Positions 15,214-24,500 of a stretch of 25,482 nucleotides of DNA are shown here, in pieces. Location: contig JAITTD010000120.1 in NCBI GenBank assembly GCA_031287245.1, forward strand, positions 1-25,482, given 5' to 3'. The DNA comes from Bacteroidales bacterium. GTDB taxonomy: Bacteria; Bacteroidota; Bacteroidia; Bacteroidales; UBA4181. Positions within the stretch are counted from its first letter, which is position 1; each line of letters opens with the position of its first letter. The notes beneath the pieces were generated by a model. The model searched no databases, was not told the origin of the DNA, and saw nothing but the letters and a program-made list of their open reading frames with translations. The translations under genes were made by a program, and so were the position numbers.

Positions 15214-16746
15214 CTATATTGATTCAAGGAATTTCACCAATGCGTCGCGGTCGGCTTTGGTGAGGTGGTAGAAATAGTCCTTAGCCTTTTTTGCATCGCC
15301 GCCGTGCCACATGATGGCTTCCACGTAGTTGCGTGCTCGCATGTCGTGCAGATGTTCGCTTGCGCCGGTGCATTTTTCTGACAGCCCTCTCCCCCACAGC
15401 GGAGTGGTGCGACACCATCCGGTGCGGATGTCATTCTTCATGTCCAGCCTGTGTTGCAGCAAATCGGAATAGGGCCATATTTTCTGATGCGGGTAGCGAG
15501 GCATTTTTCCTGCCACTAAGGGATCGCCCTTGTAGTCGTCGGCACCGGTTGTCCACGACGGGCGGTGGCATACAGCACAACCCGCCTCGTGAAACACTTT
15601 CTTTCCCTGCTGCACCTGAGGGTCGTCCAGGTTGCGGGCGGCAGGAACGGCTAATCCGCGATGCCACACCATAAAATCGATGTAATCTTCATCGCTCATC
15701 TCTGCGGGAAGGTCGGTTGCTTTCAACTCTGCATAAATCGTGGCTTCGTCCTTGCCCAATGCTGCCTGCACTTCGGGGTTTTGCGACATGGCTACGGCGT
15801 AAGCCTCGGTGATGTAGAGCGATTTTCTGTCAGAACGATTCACATTGGTGATGTTCCAAATTGCGTTGGCGCCGGGACCGTTCTGCAACGTGCCGCGTGT
15901 AAGTCCGTAGGTGTAACGTCCCGGATGCGAGGTGCCGTCCGCTTCCCTGATGAAATTGGCAGGGTCGTATTTGGCATCGTTCAAACCCCAATAGCCCAAA
16001 TCCTTTTCTTTTTTATACTGCGCCAGCAGGGAATCGTCGGGGATGGCGTCAATAAGCCCAGTGCCGTAGATGCCGATGGTGGCTTCCAAACGCACTTTGT
16101 AAAAATCAGGCATGGGAACATTGATTTTCTCCCTGTCGATGGTTACTTCGGGATAAATCAGGCTGTACATTTCTCCGTCGGGGAATTTATTGTGATAGTC
16201 ATCATCACTGTAGTTCAACCACTCAATCTTGATTCCCGATTCGTCAATGGGCGGCAAAAACGGCGCTACGGCTTGTGTTTGCGGCATACCGGTGAGAGCG
16301 CCCACATAATTGTCATTTGCGTCGGTGACAACGAGCAAATAGCCATTGCCGTAGTCATTGGCACGGTATTGCTCCATTCTCTTTCCGTGTCCGTAACCCG
16401 GATGACAGGTAATGCAGGAATTACGCACAAAAACGGGACCTAAACCGTGGCGAACTCCTGACATATTGGTGTTGTACGTTTTCTCAAAAAAGGCTTCCCC
16501 ATATTTGAAATTGCTCAGAAGTCCAGCCTGTTCTACGGCAGGAGTTGGATTTTCGTAGGCATAAGCCGTTTCGTCAAACACTGTACCCAATTTTCCGCCT
16601 GAATAATACTCTTCCGACAGATTTTTTTCAGGAATATCGCCGCCGCTATCATTGTCGCTACACGCCATCAGCGAGAATGTTACCAAACCGCTCAGGCAAA
16701 ACAATTTAGCACGGTTTAAACTTTTCGATTCTTGTAAATAAGTCAT
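15214..16746 (-). CDS. Di-heme c-type oxidoreductase lipoprotein (DHOR family, COG3488-like)
   Basis: This 510-residue protein has a lipoprotein signal ending LMAC (Cys29), so it is membrane-anchored on the periplasmic side or outer membrane. Two c-type heme sites are present: CITCH (111-115) and CAVCH (390-394). The spacing, the GLGPVFVRNSCITCHPGYGHG stretch split across 101-121, and the C-terminal WGRGLSEKCTG and HLHDMRARNYVEAIMWHGG segments match the bacterial di-heme oxidoreductase family related to cytochrome c peroxidase/MauG. The family is often encoded beside imelysin genes in iron-regulated clusters, as here, where it starts 43 bp after the imelysin stop. The substrate is unknown; oxidation or reduction of a metal or metal carrier is inference. 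A terminator follows. Confidence 0.9.
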   Translation of the reverse strand: MTYLQESKSLNRAKLFCLSGLVTFSLMACSDNDSGGDIPEKNLSEEYYSGGKLGTVFDETAYAYENPTPAVEQAGLLSNFKYGEAFFEKTYNTNMSGVRHGLGPVFVRNSCITCHPGYGHGKRMEQYRANDYGNGYLLVVTDANDNYVGALTGMPQTQAVAPFLPPIDESGIKIEWLNYSDDDYHNKFPDGEMYSLIYPEVTIDREKINVPMPDFYKVRLEATIGIYGTGLIDAIPDDSLLAQYKKEKDLGYWGLNDAKYDPANFIREADGTSHPGRYTYGLTRGTLQNGPGANAIWNITNVNRSDRKSLYITEAYAVAMSQNPEVQAALGKDEATIYAELKATDLPAEMSDEDYIDFMVWHRGLAVPAARNLDDPQVQQGKKVFHEAGCAVCHRPSWTTGADDYKGDPLVAGKMPRYPHQKIWPYSDLLQHRLDMKNDIRTGWCRTTPLWGRGLSEKCTGASEHLHDMRARNYVEAIMWHGGDAKKAKDYFYHLTKADRDALVKFLESI

Positions 16747-16789
16747 AATATATTTAATTTAATTACTAAATTTCTTAATTTCTCAATTT

Positions 16790-17947
16790 CTACTTTTGCA
16801 ACAGGGCTTTCACATCTTCCAGCGTAGCCGTCAGTTCCTGACAGGCTGCCAAAGCCACGCCGGCTTCGGCTGAAGTATAATTTTGGGCAAAGGGATACGG
16901 AATGGCGTCAATCTTGGCAATGGCGTTCGCAATGGCTGCTTTCAGCGTAGCATCCAATTCGGCGTCAACGCCTTTGACATACTCGCTGATAGACGCGCCG
17001 CGCTTGCCTTCCACTCCGCCGATGTAGGCATTCTCAATACTGCGAATGTTATCGGCAAAATCCACCTTGGAATTGAAACTGTAAGGCGATTCGATATAAG
17101 TTACGTCATCTTTGCTGTATGCTGTGCCGATTTTCACTTCGCCCACCTCGTCCGAAATATCAATGCAGCCTGCTATGACAGCCACCGCCGCAGCGGTCAC
17201 GGTTTTGTAGGTGCTGCCTGCTTTTCCGGCGGTCAGCATATCTTCGCCGTAGGAAGAGCCGTTTTGCATGCACACCTGCAAATCCAAATCTTCCACCAAT
17301 TCCTTCTTGTCGGAAGTTACCGCGTCAATGCCAGCCCATGCCACTTCCAAGCGAACGCACTGGTTGCGCAGGTCGCCTGCTACGGCAAGCGCATAAATCA
17401 ACTCATTGTCCTTCACCTTGCTGACGTCCTTGGATTTACCGTTCTCAAACAGGATAAATTCTATCCCGTGAAAACCGAGCAGGGAAGAGCCTAAATTGTC
17501 GGAAGCCCATACGTCACCGTCTTCTGCGTCCATAAAGTTGATATAAGTACTATTGTTCATGAGAGCAATGAAAGCCGGTTCACCAAGAGGCCATGTATCA
17601 ATGTGCGGGTCGATGCCAAAATCGCCGGCAGCGCCAAATAGAAAGGCTTCGCTGAGTTCCCAGTATTTTCGGGCGCTTATCCATTTTTGCGTGGCAGCGT
17701 TCAGATTGGACTGAGTTTTAGAGGTTTTCAAGGTTTCAATGGCGGTATGCAGTTCGATGGTGGCATCCGCCAGTGACTGGTATGTGGCAACAACGGTATT
17801 GCTGACATACTGCGCAACCGCAGGCGACAAGGCGGCTTCCCTTTCAGCAAAAGGATTGTCATTGTTGTCGTCGTCGGAACAGGATACAAACGTGCTTACA
17901 GATAAAACTGTAAACAAAAAAACGGGTATAAATTTAATCTTTTTCAT
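16790..17947 (-). CDS. Imelysin family (M75/EfeO-like) lipoprotein
   Basis: This 385-residue envelope protein has a lipoprotein signal with lipobox FVSC (Cys23) followed by an Asp/Asn-rich stretch that would tether the domain to the membrane. The imelysin fold is marked by GIDPHIDTWPLG (111-122), the family signature GFHGIEFILF (158-167, GxHxxE), and a second helical half ending with a helix near the C-terminus. Imelysin proteins were named for a claimed insulin-cleaving protease activity, but structural work and context tie them to iron uptake, as in EfeO. The position between a porin-like protein and a di-heme oxidoreductase supports an iron or other metal role. Confidence 0.92.
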   Translation of the reverse strand: MKKIKFIPVFLFTVLSVSTFVSCSDDDNNDNPFAEREAALSPAVAQYVSNTVVATYQSLADATIELHTAIETLKTSKTQSNLNAATQKWISARKYWELSEAFLFGAAGDFGIDPHIDTWPLGEPAFIALMNNSTYINFMDAEDGDVWASDNLGSSLLGFHGIEFILFENGKSKDVSKVKDNELIYALAVAGDLRNQCVRLEVAWAGIDAVTSDKKELVEDLDLQVCMQNGSSYGEDMLTAGKAGSTYKTVTAAAVAVIAGCIDISDEVGEVKIGTAYSKDDVTYIESPYSFNSKVDFADNIRSIENAYIGGVEGKRGASISEYVKGVDAELDATLKAAIANAIAKIDAIPYPFAQNYTSAEAGVALAACQELTATLEDVKALLQK

Positions 17948-17985
17948 TTTATTTAATATTTATTTATTTTTACTTTATTTATTTT

Positions 17986-19275
17986 TTATTTAAAAAATCC
18001 GGAATATGCGATTCCGATAGAGATGGAATTTTCATCATTGAAGGGGCTTTTCAACATACCTCTTGAATATTCTGCTTTGATAACCACCTCTTTGACAGGA
18101 AAATAATTGACGCCTGCAGCGATGCGTTCGCGTCCACACCAGTCCTCATCCTGAATGCTTTGGGCTGTTTTGAACATGGCGTCGTAATATTCGTATCTGC
18201 CAAAGAGATACAATTTTTGCCTCTTGGCTTTGAGTTGCCACAATTGGGAAAAAACGTCGTAACCCGCTTCTACGCCCGTAGCCAAAGCGTCTGACGCAAC
18301 GCTGGTGCGCGGTGAGGTGGACTGTTTGGGCAAATTCTTGTTATAGACGGATATGGTCTGCGAATCGCCCAGATGTCCATAATCAAAATAGCCACGCGCA
18401 ATCCAGTTGTGGGCTTTGTACGAAAAGTCGAAACTGCCGATGCTCACAGCGCCCTTCACGTTCTTGTACTTGTCGGCATACGTAGGCATGATACTGTTGG
18501 TGAAACTGTGACCATAGTAAGCGCTTACTCCCATGCGCAATCCGGGAACGGAATAATTGTCGATGCGGGCAGCGCCGGCATATTTGTTGGCAATGCGGAA
18601 CTCGTAGGGCGAGGCGGCAGATTTGCCAATCCAAGTGTTCTTGCCGAACAAATCGGAATCAAGCCCTGGCAGCAACATCATCTCGTAGCGCCAGTTTCCG
18701 GCGCGTCCCCACAGGCTGATGCCCGTTTCGTGCCAAGTACAGGGCATGATGGTGTTTTCACCCTCAGGGCGATAGACTGTGAAGAACTCTGTTGGCAGGT
18801 GGTTGTTGTTGGTCAAGCCAATGGGAACGATAATGTGTCCAACCCGCAGATTCAGTGCCTTGTTGAACGTTTTTTCTATCCAAAACTGTTCAAGTACGAC
18901 TTCGCCCGCGCGTTCCACTTCCCGTTCATATTCGCCGCCTTCCTCGGCTTCCACTTCGGTGGCTGCTTCAACGCCGCCGTGTTCAAATTCTATTTCGGAA
19001 TTGATACGCCAGCCTTTGCCAAATTCGTAACCGACCAGAAAGACAACATGCGGTAAATCAAACCGTCCGTGACTCGGGTCGTTTTTGTACGATTCGGGAC
19101 GCATATAGCGAAAGGGGTTGCTACTGAAAAAGTGGCGGCTATACACCGCTTCTCCGTATCCACCCAGCGTGAGACGCGATTTTTTCGCTTCCTGCACCGA
19201 ATCCGCTTGGGCATAGACAGAGATGCTTATCCCAAGGCATACCATACAGGTTATGAATTGTTTTACAATATTCAT
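17986..19275 (-). CDS. Outer-membrane porin-like beta-barrel protein
   Basis: This 429-residue protein has a signal peptide (1 to about 22, ending SVYAQ). The mature part begins with RLTLGGYGEAVYSRHFF and shows repeated amphipathic strands, ending with GIAYSGFFK, a C-terminal aromatic residue region typical of outer-membrane barrels. Between about 94 and 130 there is a strikingly Glu-rich segment (EIEFEHGG, then EVEAEEGGEYEREVERAGEV split by gaps), probably a surface or periplasmic loop able to bind cations. It is 38 bp upstream of the imelysin gene and 105 bp downstream of the His-rich membrane protein gene. I infer it is the outer-membrane entry component of the system. A specific transporter family could not be named. 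Confidence 0.85.
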   Translation of the reverse strand: MNIVKQFITCMVCLGISISVYAQADSVQEAKKSRLTLGGYGEAVYSRHFFSSNPFRYMRPESYKNDPSHGRFDLPHVVFLVGYEFGKGWRINSEIEFEHGGVEAATEVEAEEGGEYEREVERAGEVVLEQFWIEKTFNKALNLRVGHIIVPIGLTNNNHLPTEFFTVYRPEGENTIMPCTWHETGISLWGRAGNWRYEMMLLPGLDSDLFGKNTWIGKSAASPYEFRIANKYAGAARIDNYSVPGLRMGVSAYYGHSFTNSIMPTYADKYKNVKGAVSIGSFDFSYKAHNWIARGYFDYGHLGDSQTISVYNKNLPKQSTSPRTSVASDALATGVEAGYDVFSQLWQLKAKRQKLYLFGRYEYYDAMFKTAQSIQDEDWCGRERIAAGVNYFPVKEVVIKAEYSRGMLKSPFNDENSISIGIAYSGFFK

Positions 19276-19308
19276 TTATTAAAATAATTACGAATTAAAA
19301 ATTACGAA

Positions 19309-19325
19309 TTACGGAAAGTCCGTAA
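19309..19325. other. Perfect short hairpin between the His-rich and porin genes
   Basis: TTACGGA (19309-19315) and TCCGTAA (19319-19325) form a 7-bp perfect stem with a 3-nt loop. Next to it toward the porin gene lie two direct copies of an ATTACGAATT word (19288-19310). It could be an attenuator, an operator or an mRNA stability element; no function can be assigned. Confidence 0.5.
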
Positions 19326-19380
19326 AGAAAGTGGCAGAAAATATGCCGACATCTGAAATTTAAAATCCGAAATTTTAATT

Positions 19381-19728
19381 TCAAATGCTCAGCATAGCGG
19401 CAACGGGGGGGGCGCGAAGTAAATAGTGGTAATCAGGGCTACTGCAAACAGGCAGGTTGCCAGTCAATTTGCGGACAATCCGTATCCCAACCAGCGCCTG
19501 CAACGCCACTGTCGCGATTACACCGCTGAAAAACCAGTGGGAAAGAAGAAAAATCGTGTGAAACTGCGCTGAGGAATGTTGATGTGACGGGTTGTTATAC
19601 GGATGCGAATGTGACACCAACTTGCCGTCAATGACGTGCGTGTGGTTGAATGCAGCAGTGCCCGCCAGATACCCCATTACGAGTATCAGCAGAAAACAAA
19701 CGCTTATTCGTTTCAGATATGTTCGCAT
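19381..19728 (-). CDS. Small His-rich membrane protein, probable metal-binding
   Basis: From ATG 19728 (MRTYLKRISVCFLL) this is a 115-residue protein. An N-terminal hydrophobic segment is followed by an exposed His-rich stretch, FNHTHVIDGK and SHSHPYNNPSHQHSS, then a second helix (FLLSHWFFSGVIATVALQAL) and a short tail with LLRAPP. I recall similar small Bacteroidota proteins with an HTH..DG....HSHP motif and a C-terminal RAPP/RGPP; they have no firm function but look like periplasmic metal-binding or sensing proteins. It is first in the operon whose other members are porin, imelysin and di-heme protein. A poly-C8 tract (19405-19412) sits in the RAPP codons. The in-frame TTG at 19752 lies inside the promoter box and is rejected as start. 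Confidence 0.75.
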   Translation of the reverse strand: MRTYLKRISVCFLLILVMGYLAGTAAFNHTHVIDGKLVSHSHPYNNPSHQHSSAQFHTIFLLSHWFFSGVIATVALQALVGIRIVRKLTGNLPVCSSPDYHYLLRAPPVAAMLSI

Positions 19729-19749
19729 TTTATCCTGAATAATTTTTGG

Positions 19750-19757
19750 CAAAGATA
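19750..19757 (-). promoter_or_regulatory. -7 box of the His-rich/porin/imelysin/di-heme operon
   Basis: The minus strand reads TATCTTTG, a perfect TAnnTTTG, placing the transcription start near 19743 and a leader of about 14 nt before ATG 19728. The -33 region is AT-rich without an exact TTTG. No Fur-like operator was recognised. Confidence 0.6.
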
Positions 19758-19821
19758 ATGCTTATTTAGATTAAATAAAAATAAAATGCGAAATGGATTA
19801 AAATTATTTTTGCTTTCTATC

Positions 19822-21564
19822 CTACATATCCGTCACTGTCATTTCTACCCGTCTATTTTTTGCTCTGCCTTCTTCGGTGCTGTTGGTGGCTACCGGTTTG
19901 TTGGGTCCGTAGCCTTTGTATTGGAGGCGTTCGGTGGGTATGCCGTTCTGCACGAGGAAGTCATATATCGCTTTGGCGCGGTTTTCGGAGAGGGGCATAT
20001 TGGTTGCTAATGAACTGACATTGTCCGTGTGTCCGCTTATTTCGATGCGGACAGACGGATTTGCGTTGAGCCACCGGACAACTCGCATCAGTTCAGGGAT
20101 GGACGACGATGCGAACTCGTATTTGGCATACTCAAACTCGATATTTTGCAGTACCGTCTTGGCGCCCGCCTTGATGTCCTGCATCCTGACATCCCGCGAA
20201 ACCACTCTGGGCTTGCTGTCCCGGCTCAGGTCCACCTTCTCCGAGTGCAGCATTTTACCCCCTGCCATCACAGTCAGGTCGTAGTTCTTGCCCGGTGGCA
20301 CTTCCATCAGGTAAGAGCCGTCCTGCGAGTTGCTGTTGACGTCGGCTACCTTTGCCTGCGTAGTTTTTTCGGTTAGTTCCACGCTGGCATACATCGGTTT
20401 GCCTTTTTCGTCGTACACCGTTCCTGCGATGCGTGTGAGCATCAGTTTGGACAGGTTTTCGGGGACAATCCCCGTTGACTCCGGATCTCGCAGAACGGCT
20501 TCTATCAAATCCAGTTCATCATGTTTGGGCTTTAAGAACTTGTTTTTGCGGGCGATGCCGAATGCCTTTTCGCGGTGTTTAGGCTCTAAGAATTTGTTCC
20601 TGCGGGCATTTCCAAAGGCTACCTTGACCCGTACCCCCGTTTCCAAGGGACGTATCTTTTCTGCATAAGTCTTTCCCTTGTCGTTGGTGGCAGTCAGGAC
20701 ACTTTTGAGGCGGTAACTTTCGCCTTCGGGCACACCTGTGGCGTAGTAGGGCACGAGATATGGCTGTTTCCCGCCATTGGAGATGTCGTTTACGCCGCAG
20801 TCGATGTACAGACCTGCATAAATCGCCCATCCATCGTCTGAACGCCAGCGGTGTCCTGCTTCTGCGGAGAAGAGGAACGCCGTTTTCAGCGGTATGTTGT
20901 CTTCGGCGATCGATGCGGGATAGTCTCCGAAACCGGCGCGGGGAAAGGGGCGGTCTATTGTCAGATTCAGCAGGGGGATGTAGCCCGTCGTATTGACGTG
21001 ATCCGCGCTTGCCTTGTACGAACTGCGCAGGGGAATACCTGCAGTGAAGCCAAAGCCGCCGTACCACTGCTGCTCTTTGCCGAAATGGTAATAGCCCATT
21101 AGCGGGATGGTCAACATTCCCACTTTTTGCTTTTCTTTGTAATTGACAATGGCGTAGCGGAAGTCAAAAGGCTCGTCGCTGCCGGAAAAGAATCCGGTGT
21201 GCGATTCGTAATGTCCTGCGAGAGAATTGGCTTTGACGCTGGCATTCAACCAATTGTAGTTGATTCCGAAACTTACCGACCATTTTTTGGAGAAATAGGG
21301 ATGGTAAGCCGCTCCAACGCCTCCTCCACCTCCGCCTCGCCGCTGCCCATCCAAAAGCGAGTAGCGAAGCGTGGAAACGCCACCATAAGCGGTAATGTAG
21401 CCTTCTTGCTCAATCTCTTGAGAAATTGACAATTGACAGTTGACAATTGACAGAAGAATTGACAGAAGAATTGACAATTGACAGTTGACAATTGACAATT
21501 TGCTTCGCCGATTCAATCTGCGTAATCCGAAAAATCTGTTTATATATGTTTGTAACGTATTCAT
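19822..21564 (-). CDS. OmpA family protein with N-terminal barrel, CarboxypepD-like and OmpA_C domains
   Basis: This 580-residue outer-membrane protein has these parts: a signal-like leader (1 to about 48) whose hydrophobic core (23-47) is encoded by TTGACA(A/G) repeats; a beta-barrel-like region (about 50-318) with a GGGGGG run; an 18-residue tandem duplication (316-333 and 334-351, AFGNARRNKFLEPKH / AFGIARKNKFLKPKH); a carboxypeptidase-regulatory-like domain (about 378-452, AGTVYDEKGKPMYASVEL); and an OmpA_C peptidoglycan-binding domain (about 470-580, ISGHTDNVSSLATN, with Asp514 and Arg529 as the expected ligand residues). The CarboxypepD-OmpA_C order recalls PorE-like T9SS proteins. It starts 28 bp after the stop of the T9SS-exported MBG protein, so the two are probably co-transcribed and may work together. 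Confidence 0.88.
   Translation of the reverse strand: MNTLQTYINRFFGLRRLNRRSKLSIVNCQLSILLSILLSIVNCQLSISQEIEQEGYITAYGGVSTLRYSLLDGQRRGGGGGGVGAAYHPYFSKKWSVSFGINYNWLNASVKANSLAGHYESHTGFFSGSDEPFDFRYAIVNYKEKQKVGMLTIPLMGYYHFGKEQQWYGGFGFTAGIPLRSSYKASADHVNTTGYIPLLNLTIDRPFPRAGFGDYPASIAEDNIPLKTAFLFSAEAGHRWRSDDGWAIYAGLYIDCGVNDISNGGKQPYLVPYYATGVPEGESYRLKSVLTATNDKGKTYAEKIRPLETGVRVKVAFGNARRNKFLEPKHREKAFGIARKNKFLKPKHDELDLIEAVLRDPESTGIVPENLSKLMLTRIAGTVYDEKGKPMYASVELTEKTTQAKVADVNSNSQDGSYLMEVPPGKNYDLTVMAGGKMLHSEKVDLSRDSKPRVVSRDVRMQDIKAGAKTVLQNIEFEYAKYEFASSSIPELMRVVRWLNANPSVRIEISGHTDNVSSLATNMPLSENRAKAIYDFLVQNGIPTERLQYKGYGPNKPVATNSTEEGRAKNRRVEMTVTDM
20524..20628 (-). repeat. 54-bp in-frame tandem duplication in the OmpA family gene
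   Basis: Two imperfect copies begin at 20524 and 20578 on the plus strand, a period of 54 bp or 18 codons. They encode basic NKFLEPKH and NKFLKPKH segments at the junction between the barrel and the C-terminal domains. Many differences are silent, so the duplication is not very recent. Confidence 0.85.
21426..21498. repeat. TTGACA(A/G) heptanucleotide repeat inside the OmpA signal-peptide codons
   Basis: Nine 7-bp units are arranged as four units, an AAGAA spacer, one unit, another AAGAA spacer, then four units; TTGACAA and TTGACAG largely alternate. Read on the minus strand in the gene's frame this gives the LSIVNCQ-type residues 23-47 of the OmpA family protein. The unit is the same as at 8526-8560. 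Confidence 0.97.
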
Positions 21565-21592
21565 TTTATTATTGTTATCAATTAATTAATTG

Positions 21593-24500
21593 TCAATTTT
21601 CAATTACAATTTTTGCGTATTCGTTGTTTACTTTGATGATATAAATGCCTGCTGGCAGGTCGTCGGGATTGACCACCGTTTCAGGGGATTCGAGGCGGAT
21701 GTATTTCACGAGCCGTCCCGTTACGGACATCAGCCACGCATCTACCGGCTTTCCAGCATCGAGGTCTGCGTTGCCTTCCACCACGATGCGGATGTTTTGA
21801 CCGCGTGCTGACGGGTTGGGATAGGCTTTCAGGCTGGGGCGCTGCTGCGTGCTCCAGTGCGGACTGCCCTCGCAGGTGCGCATCGGCAACTCCTCAACGG
21901 TGAGCATCGTTACGTAATACTTGTCGTTCTCGTTCAGGTTGGCGCCATTGGGCACTGCGTAGAACTGCGTGGTTTCACCGGTTTCCATGCCGTTGAGATA
22001 CCACCGGTAACTGTTTTCGATGAAACGGTAGCCGACACCGCCGATTTTGTTGGTCTGTGGGTTGTTGTTCACCGCCAGTGCGCTGTTCCATCCGGCATAC
22101 ACGATGTCGTCAAACTCAAACCATTTTTCTAATTCGATGGAATGAACCATCTGTTTGCCATTTGCGGCGGTCAGCGTATATTCCACTTTTGTGATTCCCG
22201 GACGGATGTCGCTTACCGTAAAAGTAAATCCTGCCACACCTTTGTAACTGACGGTAGTGCCCGGGTCAATGGGGTGTACTGTGATTTCCACCCGATCTTT
22301 GCCGCAATCCACGAGCCATCGTGTCTCCGTTCCGTTGGGGATGGCGTTGGTGACATCGGTATATTCGCTGTCCGGGTTAAAGAGGTCGGTACCCAAGTTT
22401 ATTTCTTCCTCGTTGGTCAAGCCGTCGCCGTCAATGTCGCCAATGGCAGGGGCATAAATGAAGCTGATGACCACTGCGTTGTCCGGTCTGCCTGCGGGAA
22501 GAGATGCGGTCGCTGTATTGCCCGTTGCAGGCGTGATGCGGTCAAAATCCGCCAGACCGTCCCACGTAGCCGTCGGGTCGGAGGCGTTCCAGTACCAGCC
22601 TATTGCCACGTAGCCGGTGAAAACAGGCGCTAATTTGCTGTACGCCTGCGATTTCAACAGAGGCATTTTTACAAAATTGTCCACACCGGGTAGCAAATCC
22701 GCATCAGGGTAGAGCAGGTAATCCTCTTCGATGTACTGGTTGACATCGGGCGTTTCGCCGTCGGATGCATAGTCATAACCAAAGCCTGTGAGGTAAACAT
22801 CCGTGCCTGCCATCGCAGCGCTGAGCGTGAGGGTGTTTTCGTCCAATCCGCTGTTGAAAATCCACGTACTGTCAGGCGGTCCAACAGTGACAATCTTGTA
22901 ATAGGCGTCTGTCGAGCCGAAATCAATGGTTCCACCCGGCTCTACCAAGTTGTTCACCGAGCGCGGCGCAAGCGACTTGTCGCCATCAATGGCGAAATAC
23001 ACTTTCGTACCGTCTGTGGCGGCGTTCGCCCGCATTACAAAGGGTTTCAATGGTTTCAGATTTTGAGTGCCTTGATTGGTGAAACGGTACCAGCGTTCCA
23101 CTACTGTGACGACTTCGTGGGCGGGGATGCCTGTGCCGGGAAATACATCGGTATAGTAGTAATTGATGCTCATATCGGCAATGACATCAACCATGACGGT
23201 GAGCGCCTCAAATTGCGGGTCAAAGGGTCCCAGCGCCGACACGTCCACTTCGGTGAAAGGCTGTATGGTGCTGCCGTCGTGGTGCGTGATGCTGTAACCC
23301 GCTATTACCTTGCCCGGCATAGTGCTTTCCTTAGTGGTGTGTGTATATTTGTCACCGACAGGCACATATACGGGCGTGGTGGGTTTGAGCGAACGGGAGG
23401 TGGTGCCTGTTACCGCATCATATTCATAATAATTTTCGAACACGCGGGTTACATCGTCGCTGGAATAGACGATAAACAGGGTGTCGCTGTTTGTTAACGG
23501 GTAGGGGGCACCTGTTCCGGCAGGGTCGAGGTGCAGCACAGCATCAAAATCGTCAAAACGGGGTTGTGCGAACCATAATGCAGGGTTGGTTCCGGTGGCG
23601 GGCACCTTGTCATCGGCATCAACAATGCTGTGTCTGCCCGGACTGATGTACCATCCGCGCGGATAGTAGTTTTTCCCTGTTGTGACATCGTCGGGAGGAA
23701 CGAGATGCCCGTTGTTCGCCTTGAAGGAGGATGATGTCCACGGGTCGCCTGTATCCGTCGGCACGTCAATATCCACGGTGGTCAAACCGGGCAGCGGCAC
23801 GCCCTTTCTGTCCACAATGGTTGCGCGGATGGCTTTCCACTGCGTATTGTCGCGTGTATATACAACAGAATAGTAGTGTCTGTCGGTGCTTCCTCCGGAA
23901 GGATAAACGTCGCAGGCGGTGTTGGTGAGGAATGTGGCGTTGAGCGTGAAGTCGTGCGGCGTATTGTTTGCCGTTTCCGCCGGAGCGAGCCAGGAATAAG
24001 CGCCGGTATAGGCAGGCAATCCTGCGATATGCACCACATCGTAGTTTAATCCGTTAGGAAGAGCGTTCACCACCGCCATCCCTTCAAGGTCGTAGGGGAT
24101 GCCGGGGAGGATACCCGTTGTGTTGGTGATCAGGCTGTAATTTTGCAATATGTCGTTCGGCGGAACAATGTGGCGGACATTCACGGGGTAGGACGTGAAA
24201 ATGTTCCTGATTTCTACGCTGCGGATGAAGGTCTGCGGCGCTGCCACTGTTACGGTGGTCATCACCCAGTAGCGGGCGTTTTTGTCCGCCGCTATGTTTG
24301 CGTTGCCGTTGAACGGATTGATTTCACCCTTGTTGGCTGCATCGGCAGCCGCATACAGGCTGTTGAACGTAACCGAATCGGGAATCAAGGATGCAGCGCT
24401 GTTAACAGGCTCGCGAAACCATAAGAGACTGCTGTATGCAGGCGTTGCGGTGTAACCGCCGGTGGTTACGTCCGCTGCGATATTGCCCGTTGTGTTGCCG

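Noticed and set aside
21273..21491. Alternative minus-strand frame with STVNCQFFCQ through the heptamer tract
   Set aside because: It is the shifted reading of the same repeat and does not join the OmpA family protein; it only illustrates what a frame slip would produce.
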